From Pegoplata infirma (taxonomy: Eukaryota; Arthropoda; Insecta; Diptera; Anthomyiidae): a stretch of 64,000 nucleotides of DNA. Location: NCBI GenBank assembly GCA_963921195.1, contig OY992537.1, positions 70,548,040 to 70,612,039 of the forward strand, read 5' to 3'. Position numbers and translations under genes: made by a program. How positions within the stretch are numbered: position 1 is the first letter of the stretch; each line of letters begins with the position of its first letter. Under the pieces are notes generated by a model that saw only the letters and a program-made list of their open reading frames with translations, made no database searches and was not told the origin of the DNA. Shown one piece after another: positions 12,089-24,205 of the stretch.

Positions 12089-13057
12089 TATACCCTCCAC
12101 TCTTGTGATAGAGGGTATATATAAGTTTGTCATTCCGTTTGTAACACATCGAAATATTGGTCTAGGACCCCATAAAGTATATATATTTATGATCCTCGAT
12201 CGATTTTAAGTCGATCTAGCGATGTCCGTCCGTCCGTCTGTCTGTCTGTCCGTAGAAAACACGCTAACTTTTGAAAGACTTTACAGAGGCTACTGAAATT
12301 TGGCATATATGTTTGTCATTTACCTGGTCAGGTTGGTATTGCACTCCAGCCAAATCGGTCCAGTGGTTCAAAAGTTATGAGCAAAAGAGTAAATTTCGGA
12401 AGGGGTATTTCGCGAATTTACGAGATAAAAAACACGATAACTTTCGTAAGACAATAATGAGACTACTGAGGCTTGGCATGTATCTTTACCGTTCCCCGGG
12501 TCTATTTGGTATTAAATTTCAGCTCAATCGGTTCAGTGGTTCAAAAGTTATAAGCAAAACCCTGAATTTCAGATTAGTTTCATCTAAAATGCCACGTGTT
12601 TTAACAAGTTTTAAAAGCATTGGTGGTAACTAAACAATGCTTTTCAAACTTGTTTAATTTTAAAGCAATGCTTTTTAAACTTGTTTAGTTTTAAAAGCAT
12701 TGGTAACTTAAAAATTACACTCGAAAAAAATTTTACACTCAAAAAAAATTGTACACTCAAAAAAAATTTACACTCAAAAAATTTTTTTTTTTTTTTTACA
12801 AAAATTACAAAATTTTGTGTACATACGTACGTGCATTCACCCAGAAATATTTTTACAGTAAAAATAACATTACACTCGAAAAAAATTTTACACTCAAAAA
12901 AAAAAATAGTAATTTTTCTTTAAAAAAAAAATATAAATATTTCTTATCAAAATTGTTAATTTTTTCACGTTAAAAAATGTACTACCCTTAAAAAAAATGC
13001 ATTGTGGAGGGTATTCATAGATTCGGCAAAGTCGAATTTAACTTTTCTACTTGTTTT
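12089..13057 (+). mobile_element. mini-me-like element, full-looking copy
   Basis: It starts TATACCCTCCACTCTTGTGA, then a TA-rich tract, the core CGATCGATTTTAAGTCGATC, and GTCCGTCCGTCTGTCTGTCT. It ends GGCAAAGTCGAATTTAACTT…CTACTTGTTTT. This order of TA tract, conserved core and GTCY tract is that described for dipteran mini-me elements. The interior holds two ~125 bp repeats around CGGTCCAGTGGTTCAAAAGT and a run of TACACTCGAAAAAAATTT units. The 120-codon open frame at 12271-12633 lies across the repeats and is not a gene. Confidence 0.75.
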
Positions 13058-13563
13058 GATATAGAATGGATCCATATCTTTCGAAAAAAGTTGCCCAAAC
13101 TTGCTCGAAATGATAAATGGCGAAATTACAGCTATATATGCAGTGGTCCGAGATTTGTTTTTAAAAAAATAATTTAACCCAAAATAATGTTTTACGGCTT
13201 GAATAGTTTTTTATCGTCAGAGAGTGCCTTAAGTGTAGGAAAAAAAAAATTATCTACATTTCTAGTTTTTTTGTAGAATTATGGAAAATATCAGTTACAC
13301 CATTTCCAATTAAATTCAAAGATTTTCTATTGAATTTCCAAAATATAGAAAAAAAGTGAATAATTTGTCGTCACCATTTCCAAAAGCTTTTCTGAAACTA
13401 AGTAAGTCATTTACACCATTTCGATATTTATATCAAAAGTAAAAAAAATATATATAAAATATATATAAAATTTATGTGCGTAGATTTAACTTCAGACACT
13501 CTTAATACTCTTAAAACTAATTTTTAGTTAGATCAGACAAAGTTAAAAAATCTAGCCGCCACA
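13058..13563. other. Unassigned AT-rich DNA
   Basis: No element end or coding region is recognised. The last bases (CTAGCCGCCA) are the flank of the following insertion. Confidence 0.3.
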
Positions 13564-14598
13564 CAGTGGGGAAAAATGGACTTTTTTTGTCCAATTTTAC
13601 CTACAGGTCGCAATTCTTAACCGATTTTAGTTTTTCTTTTTTTTTTTAAATTTAGCCAATAAAATTCCTCATCGGTCTGTCATGGTGGATTTCTAAAAAT
13701 CGTTTTTGTTTTATTTGAATAATTTTTTAAAGTTCCGAAAATTTTAATTTTTTTAGAATTTTTGCTCTAAAAAATGTAATAGGCAGGGGACGAATAAGCT
13801 GTATGGACAAAATTAAAGGTATTTGAACCCCTTATAAATGACATTAATAGTATTAGTTAATTTATTGTTATTTTGGTTTTTATAAACATACGAAAACTTA
13901 AAAATGTTCACTTTTAAGTACCTATATCATTTTAAATAATGTGCCAATTTCAATGAGATTTTTTTTAGATTAAAGCTTATCATTTTCTAAACCATAATTG
14001 GTAAACAAAGTATTTTTGCAAAATGGTTTAAATCTTTTTTTCGAATTTACAATGTAACAACTTTTTTTTTTTTAAACAGACTAAAAAATAATTTTAAAAT
14101 TCCAAAAATCATAAGGTAAAATTTATGCAAAAAATAAAATATTTTTTGAAAAAAATTTTGTGTACCAATTATGACTAAGCAAAATATAAGCTTTATTCTA
14201 AAAAAGATTTATTGAAATTGGTTGATTATTTTTAAAGATATAGGCTTTTAAAAGTGAAAATTCTTGAATTTTTGCCTGGTTATAAAAACCAAAATAATAA
14301 TATATTTTCAAATACTAATCACGTCGTTGATAAGGGGTTCCAATACCTCTAATTTAGTCTATAAAGCATATTCGTCCCATACCTATTACATTTTTTATTG
14401 CAAAAATACTGAAAAAATTAAAATTTTCTAAACTTTAGGAAAATATAAAAAGTAGTCCGAAATTTTTTTCAAAAATCCACCATGACAGATCTATGCAGAA
14501 TTTTATTAGCTAAAATACAAAAAAAGAAAAACCAAAATCGGTTAAGAATTGCGACCTGTAGGCAAAATTGGACAAAAAAAGTCAATTTTTCCCCACTG
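13564..14598. mobile_element. Long-TIR element with CAGTGGGG ends
   Basis: The left end CAGTGGGGAAAAATGGACTT is mirrored by GTCAATTTTTCCCCACTG at 14598. The inverted repeats extend for hundreds of bases (for example GGTCGCAATTCTTAACCGAT at 13607 and its inverse near 14540), so almost the whole element is two arms. Flanking octamers CCGCCACA and GCGCCATA match at 6 of 8 positions, possibly an old hAT-type duplication. CAGTG fits the hAT terminal pattern. Non-coding. Confidence 0.65.
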
Positions 14599-14841
14599 TG
14601 CGCCATACTGTTTCCGCCATATTGAGTTTTATCCAAGGTTGGCAATCGAAACGAATAACGGTATCGATATCGGTATCGGTATTGGTATCGTTTTTTTATT
14701 TATTTCGGTATCGGTTACGGTATTTGAGTTGAATCGGTTACGGTATTACCAATACCGAAACGTCAATACCGGTACGTACCGGTATTATCGAAAAAATGCT
14801 TAAAATATAAAAAACGTATAAAAACTTAAAAAAAAATTGTA

Positions 14842-15985
14842 AAAACAAGTAGAAAAGTTAAATACGATTTGGACGAATCCATCAATACCCTCGACAATGT
14901 CCTTCTAAAGTGATAGTTAATTTTCTAACGTGAATCAAATTAACAATTTTTATTAGAAATATTTTATTTTGAGTAAAAAAATTTTTTTTTTCGAGTGTAA
15001 GTTTTTTTTGTTTTAGTATAAAAATTTTTGTGAGTGACAGGAATACACAGAAAAAAATATGGAGGAAACAAATTTGAGTAATCACTTGTTTAATTTTTTA
15101 AAAAAAATTTGAGTAATTTTTTAATTGACGCAATTAAAAATTTACTCAAAAATTGAAAATAAAATTTGAGTAAATAATTTAATACAAATTTAATATTTTT
15201 TTTTTCATTTATTTTTTTTTCTCTTGGTGTTTTGAATTCTCATTTAGTTTATGGTTTTTTGTATATGTATATGAAAGTTTGAAATCATCTTTATAAAATT
15301 TTACTTTGTCTTGAAGACATAAGTATATTTGGTAAAGTTTGTAAAAGCAATTTTTTTGGAAAAAAAAAATTAGAAACTTTTTAAAAAAATAATTTGATAC
15401 ATTTTGAATAAATTTTTACTTGACACAATTAAAAAGTTACTTAAAAATATTAAAAAATTTTAAGTAAAGATTTAATTGTGTGAATTAATAATTTACTCAA
15501 ATTCTTTACTAAGCATTTTTTATTAAAAGTTTACTCAATTTTTTATTAAAAGTTTACTCAATACTATTAAATCGTTTACTGGTGGAAATTTGAGTAATTT
15601 TTTACTCAATAGTATTAAAATTTTACTCAAGATTTTTTTTTATTTTTTTCTGTGTACTTTGTAAAATATTTTCGTGACTCATCAATTTTTTTAAAGCTGG
15701 TTTAACGGTTTTTTCAACAAGTGAATTTAAGGAGAAACCAATCTGAAATTCACGGTTTTCTTAATAACTTTTGAACCACTGGACCGATTTGGCTGAAATT
15801 TAATATGAACTAGGCCAGGGAAACGGCAAATATATAGTATGCCAAGCTTCAGCATCAGGATTGCCTTTCGAAAGTTAGGGTGTTTTTTTAACTCGAAAAG
15901 TCACGAAAAACCGTTGCCGAAATTCACTCTTTTGCTCATAACTTTTGAAACACTGGACCGGTTGCTGGACATTTTCCTATGTCTT
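14842..15985 (-). mobile_element. mini-me-like element, minus strand, truncated and interrupted
   Basis: The 3' end is AAAACAAGTAGAAAAGTTAA, the inverse of the ending of the 12089-13057 copy. The matching interior block ACTTTTGAACCACTGGACCG is at 15771-15790 and again in diverged form at 15940. The TA-flanked element 15046-15656 splits it. The 5' part with the core and GTCY tract is missing. Confidence 0.6.
15046..15656. mobile_element. TA-flanked DNA element (611 bp)
   Basis: The perfect 14 bp inverted ends CACAGAAAAAAATA and TATTTTTTTCTGTG are flanked by TA (15044-15045, 15657-15658). The interior repeats TTTGAGTAA and TTTACTCAA motifs in both orientations. It is inserted in a mini-me fragment. 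Non-coding. Confidence 0.8.
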
Positions 15986-15989
15986 TACC

Positions 15990-16885
15990 CACCCAACAAA
16001 CTTCGGAGCACTCATAATTTAGGACTCTTAAATTAATCTAAAAAATTATTGTTTTTGGAGCCCTCATTTTTTGGAATCAAAAAAGATTTATAAATAACAC
16101 ATTTTATTTAAGTTTTCAAATATTTTTTCCAAAAACACTAAATTTTTGGATTCAATATTGAACCTTGTGATTTAAGTCTAAAAGAACCCCTAAATATTTT
16201 GGAAATTTTTTCGTCAAAAAAATCAGTCCAAACTGACTCATAAAAGTGAAAAAATTATGATATTTTGTGAGCCATCCAAAAAGGCTCAAAAAAAATGTTT
16301 CTTTTGGAGCCTAAAAATATTTTTTCTTTCAAAATAAATTATAAGTCAGAAAATAAATTTCTTCAAAACGTTTTTTTGTACATAGTATGTATGCAAATAC
16401 CATTATAAACGGGAATAAAAGGAAGTTTGCAAAAAATGAAGAATTCATGAATGAAGAATGAGAGAACGCCAAATTGTTGTTTGAGAAGATCCGAGGAAAA
16501 ATATCATTGCTATTGGAAGTGGCTGTGTTTTTTTAATTATTATGTGTATGTACAATTAAAAATGTTTTTTAATTTCGAATTTTTGTAAGATAGATAAAGA
16601 TTTTCAAAATATACAATAATTTTCGCATTTTTTATTTTTAAATCAAAACAGCAAAAAAAATCTCAAAAACTACACTTTTTTAATAGACTCCAAATTGACT
16701 CCGAATAGGCTCCAAAGTACGAACAAATCTCCCCTTTTTGAATCATTTTTTTTGAGTCATTTTGGAGTCTAAAAAGAGGGCTCTCTCTTTTGGATGAACC
16801 ACTTTCATACAATAATTTGAAATTCTTGTTACATTTTTGGAGCCCATTTTGGAGTCTAAAATGAGTCTGCTTGCTAGCTGGGTAG
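15990..16885. mobile_element. Candidate element with ACTC/GAGTC-rich ends
   Basis: The left part (CCCAACAAACTTCGGAGCAC) and right part (GAGTCTGCTTGCTAGCTGGG) are imperfectly inverted. Both sides carry GGACTC/GAGTCC and GGAGCC words internally. The TSD is not clear. Minus-strand open frames at 16663-16994 overlap these repeats and show no domain. Confidence 0.35.
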
Positions 16886-16904
16886 TACATAAATATAAGA
16901 CCGT

Positions 16905-18525
16905 ATGAAAAGGGTCCAATAAATGTCTATTGGGTGTCAAAATGACTCCGTAAAATTTATTTCCCTCCCGCATCGCGGTTAAAGTAAAAACCATAACAAA
17001 TTACATATTTCATCTTATTTCTAGGCAACCAAGTTATTTTGTTGGTGTTATCTATTTGGAAAAATAGGTATTCCCTGTCTAGACAAGATCACATCCAAAA
17101 AATTGCAAACAATTTTTTTCGCGAATTATGGGAATTTTATGGACGATTTCTACTAGTTAAGCCACTTCAAAAAATTATACTATGGTGGAAAACCTCCTGC
17201 TAGTGTTTCAAATGCCTTCCCCGAAGTCCTGTATATATTAGGGTATTCAATCGATTAACCGTTAATCGGTTAACCGATTAATTTTGGTCGATTAACTGTT
17301 CGAATAATTTAAAATTGTCAATTTTCAAATAACAAATAAACCGATTAATTTGTGTCGATTAACCGATTAACCGAAATCTCTTTTTTTTAGTAATTTTACT
17401 TATTTTTTTGCTTTATTTAGCGTTTAGATGTTTCATTTTTAATTTGAATTACGGTTCTGCTGAAAGAAGTTTAGGTCTAAAAAACTTATCATACTGTCTA
17501 TTAGCAATGTGTAAAAACGTCGCCTTAAAACGTCGGTTAAAAAAAAAAAAAAAAACAAATTACAATTAGTGACCCTAGCCAATTTTTTATATATTGCCAA
17601 CAGTATATATTTGTTTAATTGTTTTTTATGCGATTAATACGAATCTGGCCTTAGAAGTGATTTATCTCATTTTGAGATATTTAGATTTTCGATTGACAGT
17701 ACTGCATAAACTCAGATATTCGCAATGTCTGGGACCTTATAAAACCGCGAATTATTTTATGATGTATAATTAGTTCAGCACATCTAAAAATACTTCTCTT
17801 ATTCGTAAAAATACTTTTGCAATCTTTAAGATGACTTTTTCCATTACGGAGATATCGACCGATAAAATTATTGCAATTTCGACCCTAAAACATAAAAGAA
17901 AACAAATTTGGAAACCAACCAATTTTTTTGTGGATATTTTTAGTACCGAATTCAAATTCTATTAGAGGTGCATCTAAGCCCGGCAGCAATTTGGGTAAAT
18001 TTTTGCTTTTTACAAAAATTACTTTATTTTTTTTTACATTTTTTCGCATTGAATTAGGGCCAATTTAGATTGGGGTAATTTTTCAGGTTGCCATACAAAA
18101 ATTCTTTATTTGGGCTAACATTATAGAGGGTATTTAAAGCTTCGCCATATCGGATATAGATTTCTTTAAAGTACATACAATTCTTGGTTTTATATTCAAT
18201 TTAAATTTTAAATTTATATTATTCGGTTAACCGAATAATTCAAATTTATCCGATTATTAACCGATTAAATCTCAACCCCGATTAATTATTTGCTCGATTA
18301 ACCGATTAAACCAAAACCTCGATTAATTGAATACCCTAGTATATATCAAAAAAATCCTTGGACATCCACATCACGGATTAAATAAAAATCCCCAAAAAAC
18401 TATACTATACAAAAGGGGTCCAGAAAGTTTCTATTGGGTGTCAAAATGAATCGATAAAAATTTCGTGAAAATCAATAATTTTTTTTTTTTTTGCTCTCGC
18501 ATCGCGATTGAAGTGGCTTTTTTTA
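16905..18525. repeat. Pair of ~100 bp direct repeats flanking a hAT element
   Basis: A block containing TCTATTGGGTGTCAAAATGA followed by a CGCATCGCG motif occurs at about 16910-16990 and again at 18405-18515. The two copies bracket the hAT element 17239-18338 and unassigned DNA. They could be remnants of a tandem duplication; they are too short and diverged to call LTRs. Confidence 0.4.
17239..18338. mobile_element. hAT-like element with CGATTAACCG repeats (1100 bp)
   Basis: The ends TAGGGTATTCAATCGATTAA and TTAATTGAATACCCTA are flanked by the exact octamer GTATATAT (17231-17238 and 18339-18346). Subterminal zones on both sides carry repeated CGATTAACCGATTAA. TAGGG fits the hAT terminal pattern. 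The interior is AT-rich without a transposase, so it is non-autonomous. It is nested inside the 14634-18850 element and is therefore younger. Confidence 0.85.
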
Positions 18526-18858
18526 AATTTTTATTTAATTCATAATGAGGGGGCCAAAAGATTTTTTTGATTTTTATGAGACTTCGGTGAGGCATTTGGA
18601 GTACGATTTTTCATTTACAAAAACCAAAAAATTTACAAACTTTCTATTATTTTTTTTTTTTTGTAAAAAAACATGGTTTTTAAGAAAAACCGTTTCAATA
18701 CCGGTACGTACCGATACCGAAGGAAAAGGTTTTTGGATACCGGTATCCGATACCAAAACTGAGTTTCGGTATTGGTATTGGTAACGATATTCAATTTAAA
18801 GGGTTTTGAAACGGATAACGGTATTGAAAAGGTATCGATTGCCAACATTGGTTTTATC

Positions 18859-19505
18859 ACTTCGATTTTAAGATAGCAGACCCGGAAATTTACTAGGCCA
18901 CACTTTCAGCTAGCTTCAACAAAGAAAAGGAATATAATTGTTTTTTTAATTACTTGTAACAAACTTTAATAAGCATATTTAGTCCGCCATTTTGTTTTTC
19001 AAAATTCACGCCAGTAATTCAGATTCAGTAATTCCAAGACCACCTTAAAACAAAATTTTGGTTAAATCGGTCAATTATTAAAAACCATTATGCGCCATAT
19101 TGGATGCGCCATTTTGATTTTTTTAGTTTTTAAGTTAAATTTTGAAATCAGCGTCCCGAAATACTCTATAAGCACATTTTCAGCCGAATCCACCAACGAT
19201 AAAGACTTTTGGCCGGAGATGGATCATTCTTTAAACTTTAAGAAGAATATTTAGTCCGCCATTTTGTTTTTCAAAATTCGGAGTAACAATTCTTATTCAG
19301 TAACTCCAAGACCCGCATAAAACAAAATTTGAGTCCAATCGGAAAATTTAAAAAAAAAATTGTCCGCCATATTGGATCCGCCATTTTGATTTTTTTAGTT
19401 TTTAGCAAAAATTTTGAAATCAGCGACCTCGAATTCCCCTAGAAGCAAATTTTCAGGCGGATCCAACAACGATAAAGACTTTTGGCCGGAATTGGATCAT
19501 TCTGG
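18859..19505. repeat. Tandem ~260 bp repeats with TCCGCCATTTTG
   Basis: Two long units, about 18960-19235 and 19240-19500, share AGTCCGCCATTTTGTTTTTC, GCGCCATATTGGATGCGCCA-type sequence, TTTTGAAATCAGCG and ACGATAAAGACTTTTGGCCG. The flank at 14598-14633 is also of this family, so the 14634-18850 element inserted into such a repeat. A diverged inverted relative lies near 41220-41400. Confidence 0.6.
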
Positions 19506-19930
19506 CCCTCTGTGCAGTGTTCGATAGTTTCCAACTCCTCTTCATCCATACAAGTCCGGCAAAAGTCATTTGGCGGCACATGTAACCGCTCTGCGTGCTT
19601 TCTATTACAACAGTGTCCGGTAATTACAGCCACCACTGTTGAAATCTCTCCTCTTGAAAGCGATATCATCTTACTTGCGTGCCTCTGATCAAGAGAATAT
19701 AAGATCTGTCGTGCTGTCTCACGCGTCCATCCATTTGCTCATCTCTGATTAATCTTCATCGGTAAATAAAGCCGCAGATTTAGCTTGCAAAATTCTATAG
19801 TCATATCAACACATTACAATTCTATTGGAACCTGTTAGGTAGTTCCGAGTCTGGCAAGCTCATCCGCTTTGCAATTCCCTGGAATGTCTCTGTTCTCTGG
19901 GACCCATTAAAAGCAGAAACTCTTTAACTA
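19506..19930 (-). pseudogene. LOA-type retrotransposon ORF2 fragment, C-terminal part
   Basis: The minus strand encodes pieces matching the C-terminus of the LOA copy at 31351-34746: SRGEISTVVAVITGHCCN, then HAERLHVPPNDFCRTCMDEE with its Cys pair. Upstream (higher coordinates, 19740-19915) is the end of the RNase H region in degraded form. Stops and frameshifts break the frame. No 3' tail is seen. Confidence 0.7.
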
Positions 19931-21176
19931 TTAGGAAATGTTATGAGACAGAATATCCTAATAAAGAATGTAAAGTTATCATAAGTACTTGTTATGTGAA
20001 TTCGAACTAGAATAAACAATTTTTCATTTCTGGTTTCTTCTAAATTATCTTATCCAAAATCTATGTTTAACTTCCTTGTCTTAAAAGTTTTGTCACAAAG
20101 TACCTTAAAACAACCTCCAAACAAACAGAAATGTTGCACTGTATTGTTTAATCATGAATTGGAAGAAAAACTGCATTAATTTTGTGTTTTTTATTTTTTT
20201 TTTCTTAAGCTCACAATTTGTGCATTGTTCAATTTAAGTGACAATTGTTACGCATGTAGACATGTGTCTACATCGAAAAAAGCTCTTAAATCCACCTCTT
20301 CACTTTGCATTGTATCCCCTAGTGTCTTATAAATGTTGTATATGGGACATTCTCAAAAGTTGTCATCTCTCTTACAGATTTGTTACCTTTATTGGTTGAT
20401 TTGTCGTACAAAATTCACATATCTCTGAAGCTAAGGCTCTGCACACTGCTCTCCTTATGTATCCATCTATGGCATTTAAATCGTATTGTCATTTTCATAC
20501 CATACATACACACATACACAATGTTTCACTTAACATAATGGCATATTTTTATTGTTGGCACCTTAATTTAAGAGCTTAGCAATCAACATTGTAATCTCCT
20601 GATTTTTTTTTCTGTTCCTGATGTTTATTTTGTTTTCTTTTTTTTTTTTGTTGGTTGGTGTTACAATAGTTGTTGACTACACCAGTTTCAATTGCTTCTT
20701 ACTGTGGTAAGTGTCATGCAAATGGAAACATACATTCCGCATGTGTGTGATAATATACAACACAAGTGCTTTTCTTTGCTGCCTCTACTACTCTCCTTTA
20801 AGTCAAGGGCTTAAGAATAGTGGTAGACATATTTATTTATATGCATAAGTTTGAGATATTTTTGCACCTACATTTATATGTTCTTTATATGACTAATATA
20901 AAAAAAAAAATAATTTCTGGTATATTTTATTAATGAAGTACAGTGGGATGAATGAAGTGAAAAGTTATATACATATAAAAACTGGACCAAGTCTACGTAT
21001 TTGCATCTTTGATCCATATACCAGTTTTTCCGAAAGTCATTTCCATAAACCCTTTTATATTATTTTAGATTTATGGAATAAGAAATGATCGTTTAGTGAT
21101 CTGTGTAAAATGGTTTTGGAAATGAATATATTACAAGGTTAACACCAAGTTCATTTTCGCCCTCTTAGTCTAACTT
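19931..21176. other. Unassigned, relatively non-repetitive DNA
   Basis: Less repetitive in appearance than its surroundings, with a short (ACAT)n tract near 20500-20520 and poly-T. No open frame, splice pattern or element end is recognised. It could be intronic or old unique DNA. Confidence 0.3.
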
Positions 21177-21317
21177 ACACGGAAGGTCTTTCACAGGGCA
21201 CGCGCGGATTCTCTTGAAACTTGTATATGAGACGAGGAAAACATGAGTTATCTGTTTTTAAATTGATAATTTTTTTAGGCTGGTGTTTAAGGCTCAGTTT
21301 GATTATATAAGCTATCA

Positions 21318-23470
21318 CTTACAAAAAAGAGAATAAGAATTACTGTTTTTATTTTCTAAAAACCAAAAAGGTTTGTAACTTCGATTTGTAACTTAGCTAA
21401 TAATTCACCTGATGGTGAATAAACCCGTTTTTCACCAGGTGGTGAATAAAACGTAACATAATTATTTTTCAAGAAAAAAATTTTTTTTCATAATTTTTTT
21501 TTTTTATTTTTACATAATTTTTTTTTCCATACAATTTTTTTTGTATCATAATTTTTTTTGTTTTTTCATAAATTGTTTTCATCGATTTTTTTTTTTTAAT
21601 TTCTTTTTTTATCAAATTTAAAATAAAAGATTCGGCATCTTTGATTTTGATTTCTTCATCAATTTTTTTTTATCAAATTTTTGATTGCATCATTAATATT
21701 TTTTCTTTTTTTACCATTTATTTTTTTCCATCATTCATCAAATTTTTTCATCAATTTTTGTTTATAAATTTTTTTCTAGTTATTTTCATAAAACTTTTTT
21801 TTTTTAATTTTTCATAATTTTTTTATTTTCATCAAAGATTTTTTTTCATCAATTTGTTCATCATATTTTTTTTTCATTAATTTTTTTTTCATCAAATTTT
21901 TATTTTTTTTCATTCATTTTTTTCAAGTTTTTATTACATCAAATTGTCTTTTTTATAATTTTTTTCATCAATTTTTTTCATCAAAATTTAATTTCCATCA
22001 TTGTTTTTCATCAAAAAGGTTTTTTCATCAATTTTTTATTTTTTTCATAATTTTTTTTTCATAATTTTTTTTTCATTAATTTTTTCATCAAATTTTTATC
22101 TTTTTTTTTTTCAAATTGCATCAAATTGTCTTTTTTTATAATTTTTTTCATAATTTTTTTTTATTAATTTTTTTTCAGCAAATTTTTATTTTTTTTATAA
22201 ATTTTTTTTTTTAAATTATTTATTATATCAAATTGCCTTTTTTTATAATTTTTTTCATAAATTTTTTTCATCAAAATTTTATTTTCATCATTGTTTTTCA
22301 TCAAAAATTTTTTTTTCATCAATTTTTTATTTTTTTCATACTTTTTTTCATCAAATTTTCATTTTTTTCATAATTTTTTTTTTTTTTTCAAAATTTTTAT
22401 TACATCAAATTGTCTTTGTTTATAATTTTTTTCATAAATTTTTTTCATAAAAAGTTTTGTTTCATCAAAAATTGTTTTTTCATCAAACCTTTTTCAAAAT
22501 CATTTTTTTCCGTTTTTTTACCAAAACTACTTTTTCACCAAGTCTAAACTTTTGACATAAAAATGTTCCATTTGTTTAATAAATGTACAAAAAAACAAGT
22601 GGAAGTGTTTAATTCTTCGGTACCGAATCTTTTAAACCCTCCAAAATGAAAAAAAAAACACATCTGTGCACTAGAGATGGGCGCGTGAGTGAATTTTGAC
22701 TCACGCACGCTCACGCTCACGAAATAAAAATTTTACTCACGCGCGATAACGCACGAGATTGTTTTTCTGATCACGTTCACGCACGCTCACGTGAGTAACT
22801 AAAATTTTTCTCACGCTCACGAAAAAATCACGCTCACGAAGACTCACGAAATTCAAATTAGAAAATTTTTATTTCACCTCTTTCGATTTCTTGCACAAAA
22901 AGTATTGAATTTCCTTAAAACCATAATTAAAATCACAATTTTGGATTAATTTCCCTCTAAATTCAATATAATGACGATTTTTTTACTCGTTTTCTGTTTT
23001 AAACAGCACAAAAAAATCACGCAAACTCACGAAACAAAAATTACTCACGCACGCTCACGCACGAAACAATTTTTATAATCACGCGTACTCACGATAACGT
23101 GAGTAGAAATAAATTTCACTCACGAATCATGAAAAATTCGTGTCACGCGCGCATCTCTACTGTGCACTAAGTAATACACTCAATTACCAAATTTACATCT
23201 CATTTGGTTTGGATTGCATCTTTCTCTCCACAGACAGAGATAGACGGATGTATATAGCTAGAGTGTCTTAGCAATGGATCAATAATATACAAACTTAAGG
23301 GGGTCGTTGACCGATATTTCGATTCATTTGCATGAAATGGCAGATGAATATAACATTAATTTTTCTAAAAAAACTTAACTTTGGCAATTATACCCAAATC
23401 TTTAGCAAAACTTAATCATGATTTAATGTTTGGGCAAGAGTAAAACATTTGCAGGCATTTTTTCTTAGCA
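21318..23470 (+). mobile_element. TTCACC-palindrome element, copy 2
   Basis: It has palindromes TTCACCTGATGGTGAA and TTCACCAGGTGGTGAA (21406-21447), a >1 kb array of TTTTTCATCAAAT-like units (21470-22500), then the shared end ending CATGATTTAATGTTT. A hAT miniature (22672-23159) interrupts the end region. No conserved protein; termini are estimated by comparison with the copies at 7455-8578 and 46575-48955. Confidence 0.6.
22672..23159. mobile_element. hAT miniature of the CTCACG family (488 bp)
   Basis: The ends TAGAGATGGGCGCGTGAGTG and TCACGCGCGCATCTCTA are flanked by the exact octamer CTGTGCAC (22664-22671, 23160-23167). CTCACGCACGCTCACG arrays fill about 130 bp on each side, with an AT-rich centre. 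It is the best preserved of the three copies here, and it is the one that fixes the 8 bp TSD. Confidence 0.9.
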
Positions 23471-24019
23471 ACCCAATCCCTCATTTAGTGGGTCAAAGGG
23501 GAGGGGGAAAAATGTATTTTTGGTTTTTTGAGGATTTTTCACATTTCTCCAAAAAAAAAACTATATGAACATTTTATACAGATCGAAAGGATTTTTGAAT
23601 GCCTATCCAATGGTTTATAGGTGTCTCTGAATTCGGCTTCGTTTAGGCCTTATATTCAAAAATGGGTAGTTTATATGAAGAGGTACACACATACGACCGC
23701 CAAAATCATATACAATAATCTCTATTAAAATTAGCTGATCCGTATTTTTGCGTTGGGCAAATTTTCTGGTAGTTCGGATTTTATTCGGATTTTCCCGAAA
23801 GACCTAATTTTTTCATAGGGTGAAACCCCTTTTTTAATTTGAGATTGAGCAGCTAATAAAAACAGGTAACTCTTATTTTTCTCCCCTCATTCCCATATTC
23901 AAGTTTCGGGACAATCGGTGGGTGTTCTATGAAAGACCTTCTTTATAAGTTTAAGTTGAAAGTAGCTGCTGAAGTTTTTCCTCAGCACAAATTGATTCTG
24001 AGATCTGCTGCGATACCAC

Positions 24020-24205
24020 TGCCCCTGCCATTAAAACAATTTGGGCTCTGTCGATCTCTGATTAGTCTTCATTGCTTGCAAGTTTCTGGAGGCATACCAA
24101 CACATTCCAATTTTGTGGAAATCCGTAAGTTAGTTCTCAGTCTTGCAAGCCACCGGCTTTGAAATTCTCTGGAATATCTCTGTACCCTGGGACCCATATG
24201 AGTCC
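24020..24205 (-). pseudogene. LOA-type ORF2 fragment (end of RNase H region)
   Basis: On the minus strand this matches 34100-34265 of the LOA copy: GGGTCCCAGGGTACAGAG-type sequence (the WVPGH motif region) through CTTGCAAGACTGAGAAC and AGAAACTTGCAAGC. It is a short 5'- and 3'-truncated fragment with substitutions. Confidence 0.65.

Larger units (their letters stand above)
14634..18850. mobile_element. hAT-like element, 4.2 kb with nested insertions
   Basis: The ends CAAGGTTGGCAATCGA and TCGATTGCCAACATTG (the last at 18835-18850) are flanked by an exact 8 bp duplication GTTTTATC (14626-14633 and 18851-18858). CAAGG and CAATG fit the hAT pattern YARNG. Both subterminal zones are dense in GGTATCGGTA words (14655-14790, 18690-18840). 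The interior holds a mini-me fragment, a TA-flanked element, a miniature candidate and another hAT element; none of it encodes a recognisable transposase. Confidence 0.85.
21177..23946. mobile_element. TWA-flanked fold-back element, interrupted copy
   Basis: The left end CACGGAAGGTCTTTCACAGG (21177) and right end with CAATCGGTGGGTGTTC…GACCTTCTTTA (23946) match the inverted ends of the copy at 37293-38309. TTA precedes and TAA follows. The middle is replaced by the TTCACC element 21318-23470; the segment 23475-23946 carries the fold-back interior in the opposite orientation to the 37293 copy. Confidence 0.6.

Noticed and set aside
12271..12633. 120-codon open frame
   Set aside because: It lies across the internal repeats of a mini-me element; the homologous frame is broken in the 46794 copy.
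16905..18525. LTR retrotransposon bounded by direct repeats
   Set aside because: Repeats are only ~100 bp, diverged, without TG…CA ends, primer site or gag/pol sequence.
19931..21176. Host gene exon in the less repetitive stretch
   Set aside because: No open frame of useful length, no convincing splice-bounded exon and no recognisable protein.
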